Part shown: positions 45,950 through 58,409 of the stretch, in pieces
Layout: every line of letters begins with the position of its first letter
Numbering within the stretch: the first letter of the stretch is position 1
Source: Agrostemma githago
Lineage: Eukaryota; Streptophyta; Magnoliopsida; Caryophyllales; Caryophyllaceae
Reading direction: 5' to 3'
NCBI GenBank assembly: GCA_958450325.1
Contig: OY288241.1
Coordinates: forward strand, 42,470,278 to 42,534,277
DNA: 64,000 nt
Notes under the pieces: generated by a model
Seen by the model: only the letters and a program-made list of their open reading frames with translations
Told to the model about the DNA's origin: nothing
The model's database searches: none
Made by a program: the position numbers and the translations under genes

Positions 45950-46440
45950 GTGAAATAATATCATGTATGGTATTGAAAATAAAATGTCATTACAAAAACC
46001 TTATATGAGTATAAACTCAATTCATCAACACCTAGTAAAAAAAAATATTGTAACAAATAAGCCTAAATTGGTACTTCATCAAAATTACAGTAAAAATCTT
46101 CTTCAATCAAGGACTTTTCCTGATTATGACACCTATCAACTCTACTGATAACAATTGTTCTTCCAGTTTTATCCATTTTCTTGAAACAGTCGAGGATCTC
46201 AGAAACCAACTGTAACTTTGATGTAATCCCTGAAAATGTCAATTTTATGAAATGTTTACTTCCTTATCAACTTTCTCAATCAGCTACATCTTCAAATTTT
46301 CCTGGTTTAACCCAGTTTTCGACTGAATCCAAGGTTAAAAACCCGTCAATGACATCATATATCTTGCCTCAGTATGATCAACCACGAGAAGAATGGCTAA
46401 GAACGAATGAAAATTCTGCAACAACAATGGAAAACCCTTA
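45950..46440 (+). other. Exon-like frames in the left CACTA arm, unidentified
   Basis: Two neighbouring frames read SLQKPYMSINSIHQHLVKKN (45963-46148) and NFMKCLLPYQLSQSATSSNF to ATTMENPY (46181-46444), rich in Ser, Asn and Gln, as in plant regulatory proteins. A GTATGT donor follows at 46459. They may be a captured gene piece or a transposase relic. I do not recognise either. The remaining left arm up to 46936 shows no gene. Confidence 0.35.
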
Positions 46441-46936
46441 TTGACAAAGAAAAATATGGTATGTATAGTTATCAATAACTGAACTTCTCAAACTCAATAT
46501 CACCAGCAAAGGGAGCTGTATAGGGGGTGATGCAAAGGCATTGAGGAAAATGGGTGGCAGAAATAAGGTTAACTCGAAACAAAACCCATGTATGCTTGGA
46601 ACATTTGATACAACAGAAAAACCTACATTTGCACATGATACAACAACGTATATGTTAAGAGAATAATATGCACATCTCAAATTTCCTAATCAATTTTTTT
46701 TTCTAACTGGCAGCTCTACTATTGCTTCTCTTCTTGAATCAAAATTGGAGTCAATAATATTATAAATTGGATAAATGATTATTAACTTTTATTGTGAAAT
46801 GCATCGGAACATGAGACAGAACAACATAACCTATTTAGACAGCTGAACAAAAAACAGAATAAGTACACAAACCTAATCGGGCTATATTAGAATCAGTATG
46901 CTCTCGATCTGAACCAGAAAAATAAAAGCATGCTCT

Positions 46937-47118
46937 TTTGAAAAGTGTGAAAAGTGTGAGGTAAACATTCCCCTTCTTAATCTTTTAAAGAGTATTCCTA
47001 AATATGCTAAATTCTTGAAAGAATTATGTACTATTAAAAGGAGTAACAAATTGAAGGGAGCTAAGAAAGGGGAGGTAAGTGAATACGTGTTGGCTATTTA
47101 TCAAAAGAAATTACCCCC
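46937..47118 (+). repeat. Displaced copy of the Athila protease-side segment
   Basis: Near-identical to 48941-49118 (GTGTGAGGTAAACATTC, AAAGAGTATTCCTAAATATG, GAAGGGAGCTAAGAAAGGGG). It lies upstream of gag, where this part does not belong, and marks the left border of the Athila-type element. It is coding-derived but isolated. Confidence 0.9.
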
Positions 47119-47235
47119 TAAATGTGGCAACCCGGTCATGTTTACTCTCGGGGAATCGGTATTAATTATATTTTTGTGTTCTCTAGTGTAGTTTTTATTT
47201 TTATTTTTATTATAGCTATTTTTTTTTTGTAGTTT

Positions 47236-49744
47236 ATGTATAATACCCGTTCTTCTAACTTGAACCTCGAGCCTTTCGACTCAGAGATTGAACACACCTT
47301 TTTCAGGTCACGAAGAATCGGAGAAGGAGCAATAGTTATCGGAACACAGGAATTCGAGGATCTAGAGTTGAATAACGATATTCTTGTTATTCCAGAGGTG
47401 AACGAAGTTTCTTCCGAATCCGAAGACGAGTCGTATACCATGGCCAACACGATTAAGCAGCTGACAGCATCCGACCTTGCACAACAACCTTTGTGCATTA
47501 TCACGTACCCACCATTGGGTGCGAATGCCACTTTCGAATTGAAGTCGGGTTTGATCCATCAATTACCCACATTCCATGGCTTAAGCGACGAGGACTGTAA
47601 CAAGCACTTGTCGGATTTTCATATTGTTTGCTTGAGTATGAAACCGGCTTCTGTCACTGATGAGCAACTTAAGCTGAGGGCTTTTCCCTTCTCATTGAAG
47701 GATTCTGCGAGAGATTGGTTATATTGCTTGCCACCGGCAAGTATTGATACATGGGTGAAGATGAAGAAGGCGTTCCTTGAGAAGTACTTTCCGACATCTC
47801 GAGCCTCCCAATTGAAGAAACAGATTAGTAATGCGAAGCAATGAGATGGTGAGACTATGTATGAGTATTGGGAACGTTTTAAGAAGCTCTGTGCTACATG
47901 CCCGTATCATGGCTACAATCCTCAAGAACTTGTGATGTACTTTTGTGGATGTCTTTGTGTGGAGGATGCTCGCACTGTGAATGCGGCATGTGGGGGATCG
48001 ATCGTGAACAAGAGTCCAGATGCTGCTATAGAGGTTATCCAGGAGCTAGCTGAAAGCTCTCGAGATTTTTCTCGAAAATATAAACAGGGAGTGCATGCCA
48101 TAGGTAATTCATCATCCTCGAGTCTTGAACATAAAGTTGATATCTTAACGTCTCTTGTCCAAAATATGATGTCAGGGAAAACGAATCAAGTTATGATGTG
48201 CGGTATCTGTTCTACCGAGGGACACCCGAGTGAGCGTTGCCCTCAAATGTATGAAGAAGGTCAAGAGGAGGTGAACGGAGTGTGGGACCTTTACTCTAAT
48301 ACCTTCAATCCCGGATGGAGACATCACCAGAACATGAGGTGGAGGAATCGGGAAGGCGACCAAGAAATTAATCAAGGTAAACAATTTGGTCAATCGAAGC
48401 AAGCAACAATTCTTTGCTAAGCAACAAGTTCCAAACACGGTTCCTACTCAACCTCCACCTAGTAGTAAAATGTCCACCGAGGACATGATACGTGCCTTAG
48501 TTGCTAATCAAGCTACAGTTACGAGTCAAATGTCCAATCTCCAAGCTACGATTCTTCAACATCACACGGAGAACAAAGCTAGCATTCAAAATTTGGAAGT
48601 TCAAATGGGCCAAATGGCGACCGCCGTTGGTAGGTTGGAGGCTCGAGATACGGGGAAACTACCTAGTCAAACCATTCTTTCGAAGGAAAATGTGAGTGCG
48701 GTATCTCTAAGAAATGGGAGACAATTGGTGGAGGCCGACAAGCCGAAGAGGAAGGCCAAGGAAGCTATGGTTCAAGAAGAGGATCTAGTGATCGAGGAAG
48801 GTGAGGAAACTCTGAATATGCAAGAGAAGGAGTAGATTGCTCCTACTACACCGGTGTCGGAACCGAATGTTCCTTTTCCCGAGGCACTCAAGCGCACCCG
48901 TCGTTATGAGCACGACAAGGATATCTACGAGGTATTTGAAAAGTGTGAGGTAAACATTCTCGTTCTTAATCTTTTAAAGAGTATTCCTAAATATGCTAAA
49001 TTCTTGAAAGAATTATGTACTATTAAAAGGAATAACAACTTGAAGGGAGCTAAGAAAGGGGAGGTCAGTGAATACGTGTCGGCTATTTATCAAATGAAAT
49101 TACCCCCCTATAACAAATTACCACCTTGCACCATAGGGGATACCTTGTTTGAAAAGTCTATGTTAGATTTGGGAGCTTCCATTAATGTCATCCCTCTTTC
49201 CACCTAAAAATCTCTTAGACTTGGTCCTATGAAGGGAACCGGGAAAGTAGTGCAATTAGCGGATCGATCTAGTGTCTGTCCTAAGGGAGTTGTAGAGAAT
49301 GTCCTAGTTAAAGTTGATAAATTGGTTTTTCCGGCCGATTTTTATGTTTTAGACATGGAACATGATTATAGTGCAACTCCTATCATTTTAGGACGACCTT
49401 TCTTAAAGACCGCGGGAACAAATATCGATGTCTCTAATGGTTCACTGAGTATGGAATTTGAGGGGAGGGTCATTAAATTCGACCTAAATAAGCCTAGTTC
49501 TCACTCCCCGAAAGACAATACCTTGTGTCGTGTTGATGTTTTTAACCATTTATCTTCTAACTCACAAGAAGAAGTGGTGAAATCGGTTCCTAAACAGATC
49601 TCGTCTACCTCTTCTAGCAAGGATTTTTTGTCAAAACTTGTGCAGGAATCTCCTTCTAAGAGATCCAAGTGTGTCATTCTTTGGGAGTCGCGTAAGGACA
49701 CGGAGCTGAACAAAGGTAAACCGAAGTCATGGTTTGATAATTGA
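47236..49744 (+). pseudogene. Athila-type gag and protease, broken
   Basis: The ATG at 47236 starts MYNTRSSNLNLEPFDSEIEH. The gag core follows (FPFSLKDSARDWLYCLPP, TMYEYWERFKKLCATCPYHG), with a CCHC knuckle at 48199-48240 (CGICSTEGHPSERC), a Gln-rich linker and the aspartic protease (DLGASINV at 49166, then PIILGRPFLKTAGTNID). Lesions: TGA at 47842, a frameshift near 48410, TAG at 48833 and TAA at 49205. The frame ends at 49744 and no RT, RNase H or integrase follows. Gag and protease would package and mature an element RNA, but this copy cannot do so. Confidence 0.92.
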
Positions 49745-51338
49745 ATGACGCGTCCTAGCTCAAGGAAGGGAACAAAGGTCTTACAATTTAAAAATGGAAA
49801 AGTGAAAGATGTTGTCGGCATAAGGCTTAAGCCGACTCGTGAAAGGAGTAATGAATCGGGTGTTGGGGGAAGCAAGCTCTCGGACATGACGTTTTCTACC
49901 TAACCTCCATCTCAGTCGAGCGAACGACTTTAAACAAAAGCGCTTCAGGGAGGCAACCCGCTTTGTAGATTTTTATTATAAAATTTCGTTTTACGGGTCA
50001 TAGGTTGTAGTAATAATTTCATTGTTTTTCAAAATCGTTTGATTTTCTTAAACTTAGTTTTTATTACTAATTTTTGTTGTTTTAGTAGGAAAAGAGCACC
50101 GATTTTTCAGAAGATGGGGCGACTAGCATGGGTCTTGGGCGACTAGTATGGAGACCCCTCAAAATCTGAGCAAAATTGAAGAGAAAGCGGAAAAAAGAGC
50201 AGATTTTTCAGGAATCCGCGCGAGTCGCGCGGGACTTATGCGACTCCCGCGCCTATTTCCCCTACAGGTCAGTTTTTCAATATTAAAAAAAAAGAAAAAA
50301 AATAATCAAAAATCAATTAAACTTACCCGACTCCCTCTCTCCCATTATCTCTTCCCTTCTTCCTAAATCTACTCCTACAACCCTAATCAACTTCTTCTCC
50401 TATCAAATTAAATCAGTTAAATCCTATCCCTCAATTTTCTAACCCTAATTCCCCTTCTCCCCCAAATAAATTTCAAAATCCTTTCCTCCTCACTTCACAT
50501 TCAAGCTTGTCGCCGGTCTGTCCCTGTGTGCGTCGGTCCTGTCAGTTGTTGCTGGTGGTCGCCGGTGTTCGTCCGTCTGTGTCGTCGCCGGACTCCGTTT
50601 AGTCGCCTCCAGTCCGTCTCTGCGTCGTTCCGGTTCCATCAAATTGTCGTTCCATCGAGTATGTCACAACTCACTCCGTTCAACCAGATTGGGGGATATT
50701 TGGTCAGAATTGGGGCGGCTCACATCTTAAACCAGATTTGATTGGAGTGCGTGAGTGAGTTCTTTCTGAGTCCTGTAAGGTGTTTCGGGTCGGTCGACAA
50801 CAGCCCACCGTGTGTCAGACTTATCTCATTGGTTGTGGGTATGAAATTTAATCCTTCAGCTCTATTTTTTATATTATTTCAGTTGTTGCTGTTGGCGGTA
50901 GTTAGTTTGGGTTGCTGTTAGTTGTGTAGTAGATTTCCTTTGAGCTGAATGTCGTCAATGTCGAAATTGTGGCAGCTGGGTTCATTATTGCTGCTAGTTT
51001 TACTTAAGTCTTGGATTCTGTTTGGAATTAGCCCGGCTTGGCCTAGTTCGGTAGTGCGAGTTGATTTGTGCTGAGTTGTTGTTGGATTAATGGTTGATTT
51101 CGATGTTGTCGTGGTTAGTTTCACTATTCATTCATGGGATTTGTGTTGAGTCGGGTTTGTTTTATGAGTGCTTGGTGTTGCTTGTCTCGATTACTGTGGG
51201 CGAAGACAAAGTGAACTAGTGAAGTTGTACGTGCGAGGGAAGTTTGGATGCTTTTATCGATGACTAATGAATGTCATGTGACATCACGATGGTTGTGACG
51301 GAGATGCTTATTGATTTTTGAGGTTCTTTTCCCCATTT
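49745..51338 (+). mobile_element. Athila-type internal region after protease, no RT or integrase
   Basis: Contains AAGCGCTTCAGGGAGGCAAC (49940), a box usual after pol in Athila relatives, here reached directly from protease, so pol is deleted. GCGACTAG and GCGCGAGTCGCGCG repeats lie at 50110-50260. A gene-leader-like C/T-rich stretch with short frames (50330-50740) follows. No env-like protein is recognised. It ends at the LINE insertion (TCCCCATTT at 51330). Confidence 0.6.
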
Positions 51339-51471
51339 TTTTGATGTGAATGTAAGTGTTATATTAATAAAAGGCAATCGCCAACTATACAGCATAGTCT
51401 AGATATCGAGACACTACAATTTCAGACACATAACAACATAATATTAAATAAGTCTAGTTTTTCAACAAGAA

Positions 51472-54400
51472 CTACAACGCACGGCTCTCCTCCAATTTGA
51501 TGTGTGGTCTTTGCAGTATGCTTTTAATTCTACTTCGAATTTCCTCCTTTATTTTTTTTGTCACTCGGGTTGGGTTCTGTATATGCCCCTCCAACCGTGC
51601 AATATTCCTCGTCATCCAAATCGTGTGGTGATATGCATTCATTACCATCGCTTGGATCCTCCCTTTGGTACCCGGTTCAAGATGCATCTCCGGGTTATCA
51701 GGTAAACTGGTTCCTATCCATTTTTCCAATTCTTGTCGAACCAGCCTGCTGTATTGACAGTCCTTTGCCAGGTGTGTGGTGGTCTCCTTCTCTGTTTCGC
51801 ACAAGCAGCAATTTGTATCACTGCAGCGCCCTATTTTCCCAAGTTTGGATCTTGTATTCAGGCCATTGTTTAACCAAATCCACGATAACATCGCATGCTT
51901 CGGTATACTCCAATCATCCCATACAAGCTGATACCATGGAACATGAGGGCTGGTTCCACTGAGCCATTTGTATCCTTCAGATATTGAGTAGCTCTTCGGC
52001 GTATGATTCCAGACATTATCAGTATATGCATCCTTCATTCTTTCTTTGGTTTTACAAATCATTCTCTACGTCCAGGTGGTATCCGTAGGAGGAGTATAAT
52101 CATTCCAGTCTTTCCCTTTCAGGAAATTCATATTAACCCATTTGATCCACAGCTTATCGCTTTTCTCGTATATCCAAATCACGAGCTTTCGAACAGCTGC
52201 TATATTCCACAAATTAGCTTTTTTTTATCCCGAAGCCACCTTCAGTCTTATTCATTGTTACCTTCTCCCAAGCAACCAAAGGAACCCGGCTATATTCAGA
52301 CTGTCCTTCCCATAAGTAATTCCTGCATATAGCTTCTACCCTCTTCACAATCCCTTTTGGTAAAATAAAGATAGTAGACAAGTAATTGTGGAGAGTGTTC
52401 AAGACCGAATTAATTAGGACAATTCTCCCTGCATAGGAAAGCTTCCTTGCTCCGAAACTCCTGATTTTCTTAACCATTTTTTCTGCTACAACATAACACT
52501 CCTTATTCGTCAGTTTCCTTGATTTTATCGGAACTCCCAAGTAAGTGAATGGCAACTCACCCTCCAAGAATCCCGTAGCACTGATTATATCATCTCGTAG
52601 GTCTCTCTTCATTCCACTAAAATAGATGGCTGATTTAGAAGCGTTGAGTTTGAGCCCAGACACTTTGTTGAATGAGGAGAGCGTCCTCATCATCAACATA
52701 ATAGCCTGTGAGTCCCCTTTACAGAACAACGTGAGGTCATTTGCAAAAATCAGATGTGTCAGTTTCAGGTACTTGCACATCGGATGGTATCAGAATGGCC
52801 ATTTTTCTGTCGCAAAGGATATTAGCCTGCTTAAATAGTCCATACACAGCGTGAACAGAAATGGTGACATTGGGTCGCCTTATCGCAATCCCCTTTTTGC
52901 CTTAAAAAAACCAAACATATTCCCATTTAGACTAATAGAGAACATAGGAGTAGTAATGCATTCCACAATAAGTTGCCGAAAATGATCTGGGAATTTTAGT
53001 TGTAGCAACAACTCCTCCACAAAAGTCCATTCAACCGAATTGTATGCCTTTCGCAAATCAATCTTAATCAAACATCTAGGGGATGGATTTTTCCTCGAGT
53101 ATTGATGGGCAATATCTAGACATATAAGGATGTTATCAATAATTGATCGATTTTTTATGAAAGCACCTTGGCACTCATTCACAATCTCAGGAAGAATTTG
53201 AGACAATCTGTTGCATATAACCTTAGAAATCACTTTATAAATTAGGTTGCAGCAAGCAATAGGGCGGAATTGCTTCACATCCACTGGCCTGTCACCTTTG
53301 GGGATGAGTGAAAGTGTAGTAGCATTTATTTGTTTCAGGATTTCGCCAGTCCTAATCGCATCTTTAACCGCTTCACACGCACCTGCCCCTATAATATCCC
53401 ACGACTTATTGTAGAACCCACATGTATACCCATCAGGTCCGGGAGCCTTCTCATTAGAAATCGCAAAAATGATGTCTCTAATCTCCTTGTCCGTAACAGT
53501 GGCCTGTAATATGTTCCAATGATGTTCAGTACAAGTCGGGTCCCTGTTGATTAACTCCTCCCTGATTTGTTCAGTCTCTGTACTACTGCCCAGTAGGGAT
53601 TTGAAATACTCTAAAAAGGCTCCTTCAATGTCCTCTTGTGTATTACATTGCTGGCCATTTATGCCTTTAATTTGGAATACATTATTCTTCTTAAACCGCT
53701 GTTGTAGAACCCTGTGGAAATGAGCCGTGTTATCATCACCGTCCTTAATCCAATCAGCCTTCGCCTTTTGCTTCAAAAAAGACTGCTGCGCTTCAGACAT
53801 CTTCTTGTATCTCTTAGCCAGCACTCTCTCTTTCCCAACTAACTGTTCATTCATATAGTTTTGTTGTATCTGTAGTTGAATCCCTTCCAAATCTTTTTTG
53901 TCCTTCAAAGAACGACAGTCAATTTCAGAAAAGGCTCGCTTATTTAATCTCTTCAATTCTGGTTTTAAAGCTTTTAGGTTTTTAACCAATTGAAACATCT
54001 TCGTTCCTGTTTCTTGCATCTTCCAGTTGGCTGCAACTATAGGAAGGAAATCATCATGGGCAGTCCACATGTCATAAAATTTGGATCCAGCCTTCCTCGT
54101 TCTGACTTCAGTAGACAAGATCACACATGGACTGTGATCGAATAGACCCTCAGGATAAAAATGAGACTGAATATTGGGGAATTCTTGTATCCATTTTGCA
54201 TTGACTAGTGCTCTATCCAACCGACTGTATATTCGTTGAAAAGGGGTCTGCTTATTATTCCAGGTATAGTAGGCACCCGATCCTCCTAAGTCCATCATAT
54301 CACAGGAATTGAGACATTGGTTGAAGTCGTCAATGTCCTCCTGCTTTGACTCACCTCCTAGTCTTTCCTCATGACTAATGACCGTGTCAAAAACCCCAGT

Positions 54401-54817
54401 CATAATCCAAGGACTCTGTATTCCCACTGCAATATTGCTCAGCTGGTCCCACAAGACCTTTCGATCCTCTCCCTTATTGAATGCATATATCATGGAAATA
54501 TCAAATCTAGAGTTGTCTCCCTTGTCCAGAACCGAAGCATGAATACACTGAGCCGAGGTCTGTGTGATCCACACATCAAAGTGTGCAGGTCTCCAAATTA
54601 ACCAAACTCTCCCTCTTGGGTGTTGATGACAATTGGTAGCAACACACCAATCACTCCACACATTTTGAATGACACCTTGCATATTATTAGCTTTTATTTT
54701 TGTTTCCAAGATCCCAAATAGGCTAATGTCTTTATTATTAACAAAATTAGAAATACTTCTCTGTTTATTTACATCATTCATCCCCCTCACATTCCAAGAA
54801 CCTATCTTATAGATCAT
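51472..54817 (-). pseudogene. LINE ORF2: endonuclease, reverse transcriptase, zf-RVT
   Basis: Starts at the ATG 54815-54817 (MIYKIGSWNVRGMNDVNKQ), overlapping the ORF1 end. Endonuclease with SWNVRG, ILETKI and DHSP motifs is followed by RT with EKAPGPDGYTCGF, FRPIACCNLIYK, GAFIKNRS and KIDLRKAYNSVEW. A TAA at 52880 replaces Gln in the usual LRQGDP. Further on FANDLTLF stands for FADD: the first catalytic Asp has become Asn. A frameshift near an A-run at about 52220 precedes the C-terminal zinc region (CCLCETEKETTTHLAKDC), ending at 51472. It is inactive as it stands. Confidence 0.93.
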
Positions 54818-56005
54818 AGATAATATTGGGAGGTGCAGGGGTCGGTGTGCTTACAGTAGTTTCATTTTGCACGTTAGGTTCCACCGTCACAATTACAGTA
54901 TCTCCCTCTTTTCCTTCAGTCTGCTGTATATTACTAGGACGCCTAGGCAATGAGGGAAACTGATCTTCAGTAATAGTTATAGCATTCTGTGGCGGAATCA
55001 CAGGCAATTTTCTCCAAACCTGTACAGTCTTTGCATTCCTCTGTATAGGCTGAACTGTTACTTGTTTTGGTTTCTCCTTTTTCCTGCAATCGTTAGTAGC
55101 ATGACCCAATCCCTTGCAATGGTTGCATTTAATCGGTCTCCATTCATATTCAACTCGGACCTGCTGTATTATTCCATGCTCATCTTTAAAAGTGACCTGT
55201 TCGGGTAGCTTTTGCCCTACCTTTATTTCAACAAGTAACCTGGCAAAACCAAGTCGCTTCTTTTCCAAGGTTGCTTGATCCACCCTAATGTATTTCCCAG
55301 TCAACCCTGCCACAGATGACAAACACTTCCCCCAAAATTTGAGATGAAGTTCATGTATTCTTACCCAAGTCGGAACAACCTGCACATCCTCCTTCATAAG
55401 ATTGGTCTCCTGATTCCAAGGACGTACAATAAGTGGCTTGTTATCGAACATGGGGTACACATCCTGTAACACCTTATCCCGTGCCTCCATGTTCTGAAAT
55501 CGCACGAGGAATATACCATTTGGTAAAAACGAAATCTTGTCAACTCCAAATTTGCCCCATATTCTGTTCACAAAGCCTTGGATAACCTCCCATGGAGGAT
55601 TCGCTCCCAACACGTAACAATATACCGCAGACTTCCAATAATTAATCTCTTCTTCAACATCCTCATCAGAGAACTGTAGCATATTATCCTCCTCAGTCGG
55701 GACAGTAATGTTCTCAATCTCCTTTCCTTGGAATGCACTCTCTTCACTATGAATAGCAGATTTCTTCTTACCACGCTGCGTTATCCATATGCTATTCTCC
55801 ACAATTTCATCATCGTAAAATCCAGACCTGGTATCCCCATGATCTCATGCATCGGTTTAGTGCGTAACGTATCCTCATCTCCAGGTCCTTTTTTCTCATG
55901 ATCCTGTTTATTGTTCTTCGCCATATCTTTATTGTATGTCTCCTTCATCTTTTTCAATGATCTCCTCTCTTTGCTCTTTGTTTTACTTGCAGAATTGCGT
56001 GCCAT
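54807..56005 (-). pseudogene. LINE ORF1 (DUF4283 and zinc knuckle), one frameshift
   Basis: Starts at the ATG 56003-56005 (MARNSASKTKSKERRSLKK). A single missing T near 55826 shifts the frame; the remainder (ENSIWITQRGKKKS to IIYDL) is open for 331 codons. It has a DUF4283-like region (GANPPWEVIQGFVNRIWGKF, RFQNMEARDKVL) and a CCHC knuckle (CNHCKGLGHATNDC). It ends at 54807, overlapping the ORF2 start by 11 bases. It would act as the RNA-binding partner of ORF2. Confidence 0.92.
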
Positions 56006-56013
56006 TGTTACTG

Positions 56014-57192
56014 TCCCCATTTATTATTTTTATTTATGTCTTTAATCTCACATTGAGGACAATGCTCGGAATAAGCGTGGGGAGGGATTTATATATTTGT
56101 CTCGTCTTGTAACCGTCATTTATGGTGTAATTTGAAAAAAAGAAAAAAAAAAGAGAAAAAAAAAGAGAAAAAAAAGAGAAAAAAGAGAAAAAAAATCCCG
56201 GCTAGGTGAAAACCCGTAAAGGGCGCTTAGGCAAAAATGGGAATGTGGCCGAGGACGGAGTGAAAACCCGAAAGGGCGCTCCGGGTAAAAAGAAAAATCG
56301 AGTTGCGTGCGACGAGAGTAGTGTGAGTAAAAAAATGAAAGCTAGAGTGAAAATCCGCAAGGGCGGACGCTCTAGGCAAAATGAGGGAATTAGGAAAAAA
56401 ATTCACTAACAATCAGAGTAATATCATAATAATGGTAGAAATAGAATAGAATTAAATAAATCTAATTAAGCAGCATAATAATTTTTTAAAACATAATGTT
56501 TTATCAACCTCTTTACTCTTGGATATGTTGCAAATTTCAATTTGAATATGAGTAGAGTAGCAAATTTTCTATATTCCTCCCTTCATACGTATTTCATACA
56601 TTCCATATATATGGAATGTATGTGTACTTTTTCCGTTTTTGGTGTTGGCGTCATAAGAAGGGGGACATAGAATGTCGGTCGGGTAGGATAGTTGGCAAAG
56701 GTGAGAAGAATCGCGGTGCGGTGTAGTCGTAGCACTATATTTTATGCGATTGGTGATGTTTATTTGGTGTGTTGAACTATTAGAGGCGTTTAGGATTGAT
56801 CACATGTGTGGGTTGTGTAATATTGTAGTATACATCTTTTACCACCGGTGACATTTGTAGCACATGTGATTCGTTTAGGATTGGAGAAATAAGGGGCGTT
56901 AGATGTTGGTATTAGCTTCTCGTTAATTGCTAATGTCCTTTGTTTTGATGAAGTGAGCCGGTGATAATAGTTTGATGTTGTGTTGTGCTGATACACTCGA
57001 GCAATTGGTTTGATATCCAATTTTTGTGTGGAGTTGCTCGTGCATTTTTTCTCATAGATTGAGGGAGTTTGAAGGATGGTGAGTAAGGGCCGTGTGTGCA
57101 ATGTTTTTCACAAGTGTTTGGATTAGTGATGTTTTTATTGTGTTCTTTGAGTTTTACTCGAGGACGATTAAAGGTTCAAGCGTGGGGATATT
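56014..57192 (+). mobile_element. Athila-type region before the LTR
   Basis: CATTGAGGACAATGCTCGG and GCGTGGGGAGG at 56052-56085 resemble an Athila polypurine region, and GAGGACGATTAAAG with GCGTGGGGATATT at 57160-57192 is a second one directly before the LTR. Between them lie A-rich runs, the hairpin repeats (56193-56380) and non-coding DNA with a short palindrome (CCATATATATGG at 56605). No gene. Confidence 0.6.
56193..56380 (+). repeat. Three hairpin repeat units in the Athila-type element
   Basis: Hairpins: 56202-56230 (CTAGGTG/CGCTTAG, all paired with two G-T pairs), 56256-56283 (CGGAGTG/CGCTCCG, inner CCC-GAAA-GGG) and 56342-56375 (CTAGAGTG/CGCTCTAG, inner TCCGC/GCGGA). Shared loop side GTGAAAACCCG and tail GGCAAAA. 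The middle unit is nearly identical to those at 6968-7252. A-rich tracts precede and separate units. Confidence 0.85.
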
Positions 57193-58409
57193 TGATAGGC
57201 CGTATTTAGTCATGGTTATAACGATGATTTAGGTATAATTTGGTTGACTAATTTGGTGTTATTCTGTCGTATTTGTGTAATGTCCGTGCGGTTATTATAT
57301 GAGCTAATTTGAGGATTTTGGAGTACAACATGATTCTTTAGTTAATTCGGCCCAAGACAAAGATCTAGAAGAACAAGCCCAACCGAAGCCGGAGAACCGA
57401 CAGTCTTACTCAGCTCGAAAATTGGGGACGAAATTTAAGTCGCCTTAGATTCCTTGTCAGCTTATTAATTAGTATACTATTATTATTATTATTTTATTAT
57501 TATATTATCTTATTTTATTATTAGAGTTTGGTAAGTAATAGACTTACCTTAATTATTATTAGACTACTATTAGTATAGATTATTATTAGTTTTAGATCAT
57601 ATTATTATTATTATTATTCCATCTTTCGGTTGTACGTTCAACCCTACTTTTCTCAAGAACATTATGTGTAACTAATTTTCTCATCTCGGTTCAAGACATT
57701 GACACGCTTAATTATCGATTGAGTTTGAAAGTTCTTATCTTTATTCTTGATTATTGATTAATTGCTCCGTTTAATTACATGTTGTTATTGATTTCGAGAG
57801 TGATCAACTAGTTTTCTATTTCATCGTTCCATTGTTAGTCTTGTTAATTGAACAGGATTTGTTGATTAATTTGACCTGAGTAACATCTAAGACTTAATTA
57901 TTGAACGGGATTCGTTGATATTAAGACTTAGGAGCAATTATCATAGATCTATAACACAACTGGATTGTATGTGTTTATTTATCTCTTTATCGAATTCTCT
58001 ATTTATTAATGCTGCTGTTGAATTAAATCTGGAACTGGATTGTTTAACAGTTAGGACTGATTAAGAACGGGATACGTTTTAATTAGTTATTCGTAAGGAG
58101 AATTAGAATCTTCGATTCACGATAAAGTAGTAAAGAATAATAATTTGAACCGGATTTCGATGACCAATTGTGATTCTGTTGTGGATTTGTACTTGACCCA
58201 AGACCTTTTTAATCATTTGATTTACTTAAAGTTGTCATCTTTATTAGTTTTAATTATTAGACGATCATTCAAAACCCCCCTTTCACAGTTATAGTTAAAC
58301 CAATTCCCTGTTAGTTCGACCCTTATTTCCATTAAACTATTGTTTTAGTTTGTTGGTTATAAGTGATTATAAATTGTAATTTGAGGCATACGACTTTAGC
58401 CTGTCACTC
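57193..58409 (+). mobile_element. 3' LTR of the Athila-type element
   Basis: Starts TGATAGGCCGTATTTAG after a purine tract. It has TTATTATTATT runs (57470-57620), repeated GAACGGGATTCGTTGAT-like blocks, and near the end CCCTGTTAGTTCGACCCTT, a block usual just before the end of Athila-type LTRs. The end near 58409 (GCCTGTCA) is an estimate. No 5' LTR is found upstream of gag, so the element is truncated on the left. Confidence 0.7.

Larger units (their letters stand above)
51339..56013 (-). mobile_element. LINE (L1 type), nearly full length, 4.7 kb
   Basis: Carries ORF1 and ORF2 in order on the minus strand. The 5' end lies just before the ORF1 ATG at 56005; the 3' end is marked by a T-run (51336-51342 on plus). 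A 9-base duplication TCCCCATTT (51330-51338 and 56014-56022) flanks it, although part of it overlaps the T-run. It is inserted in the Athila-type element. It belongs to the same family as 1-1038. Confidence 0.85.
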
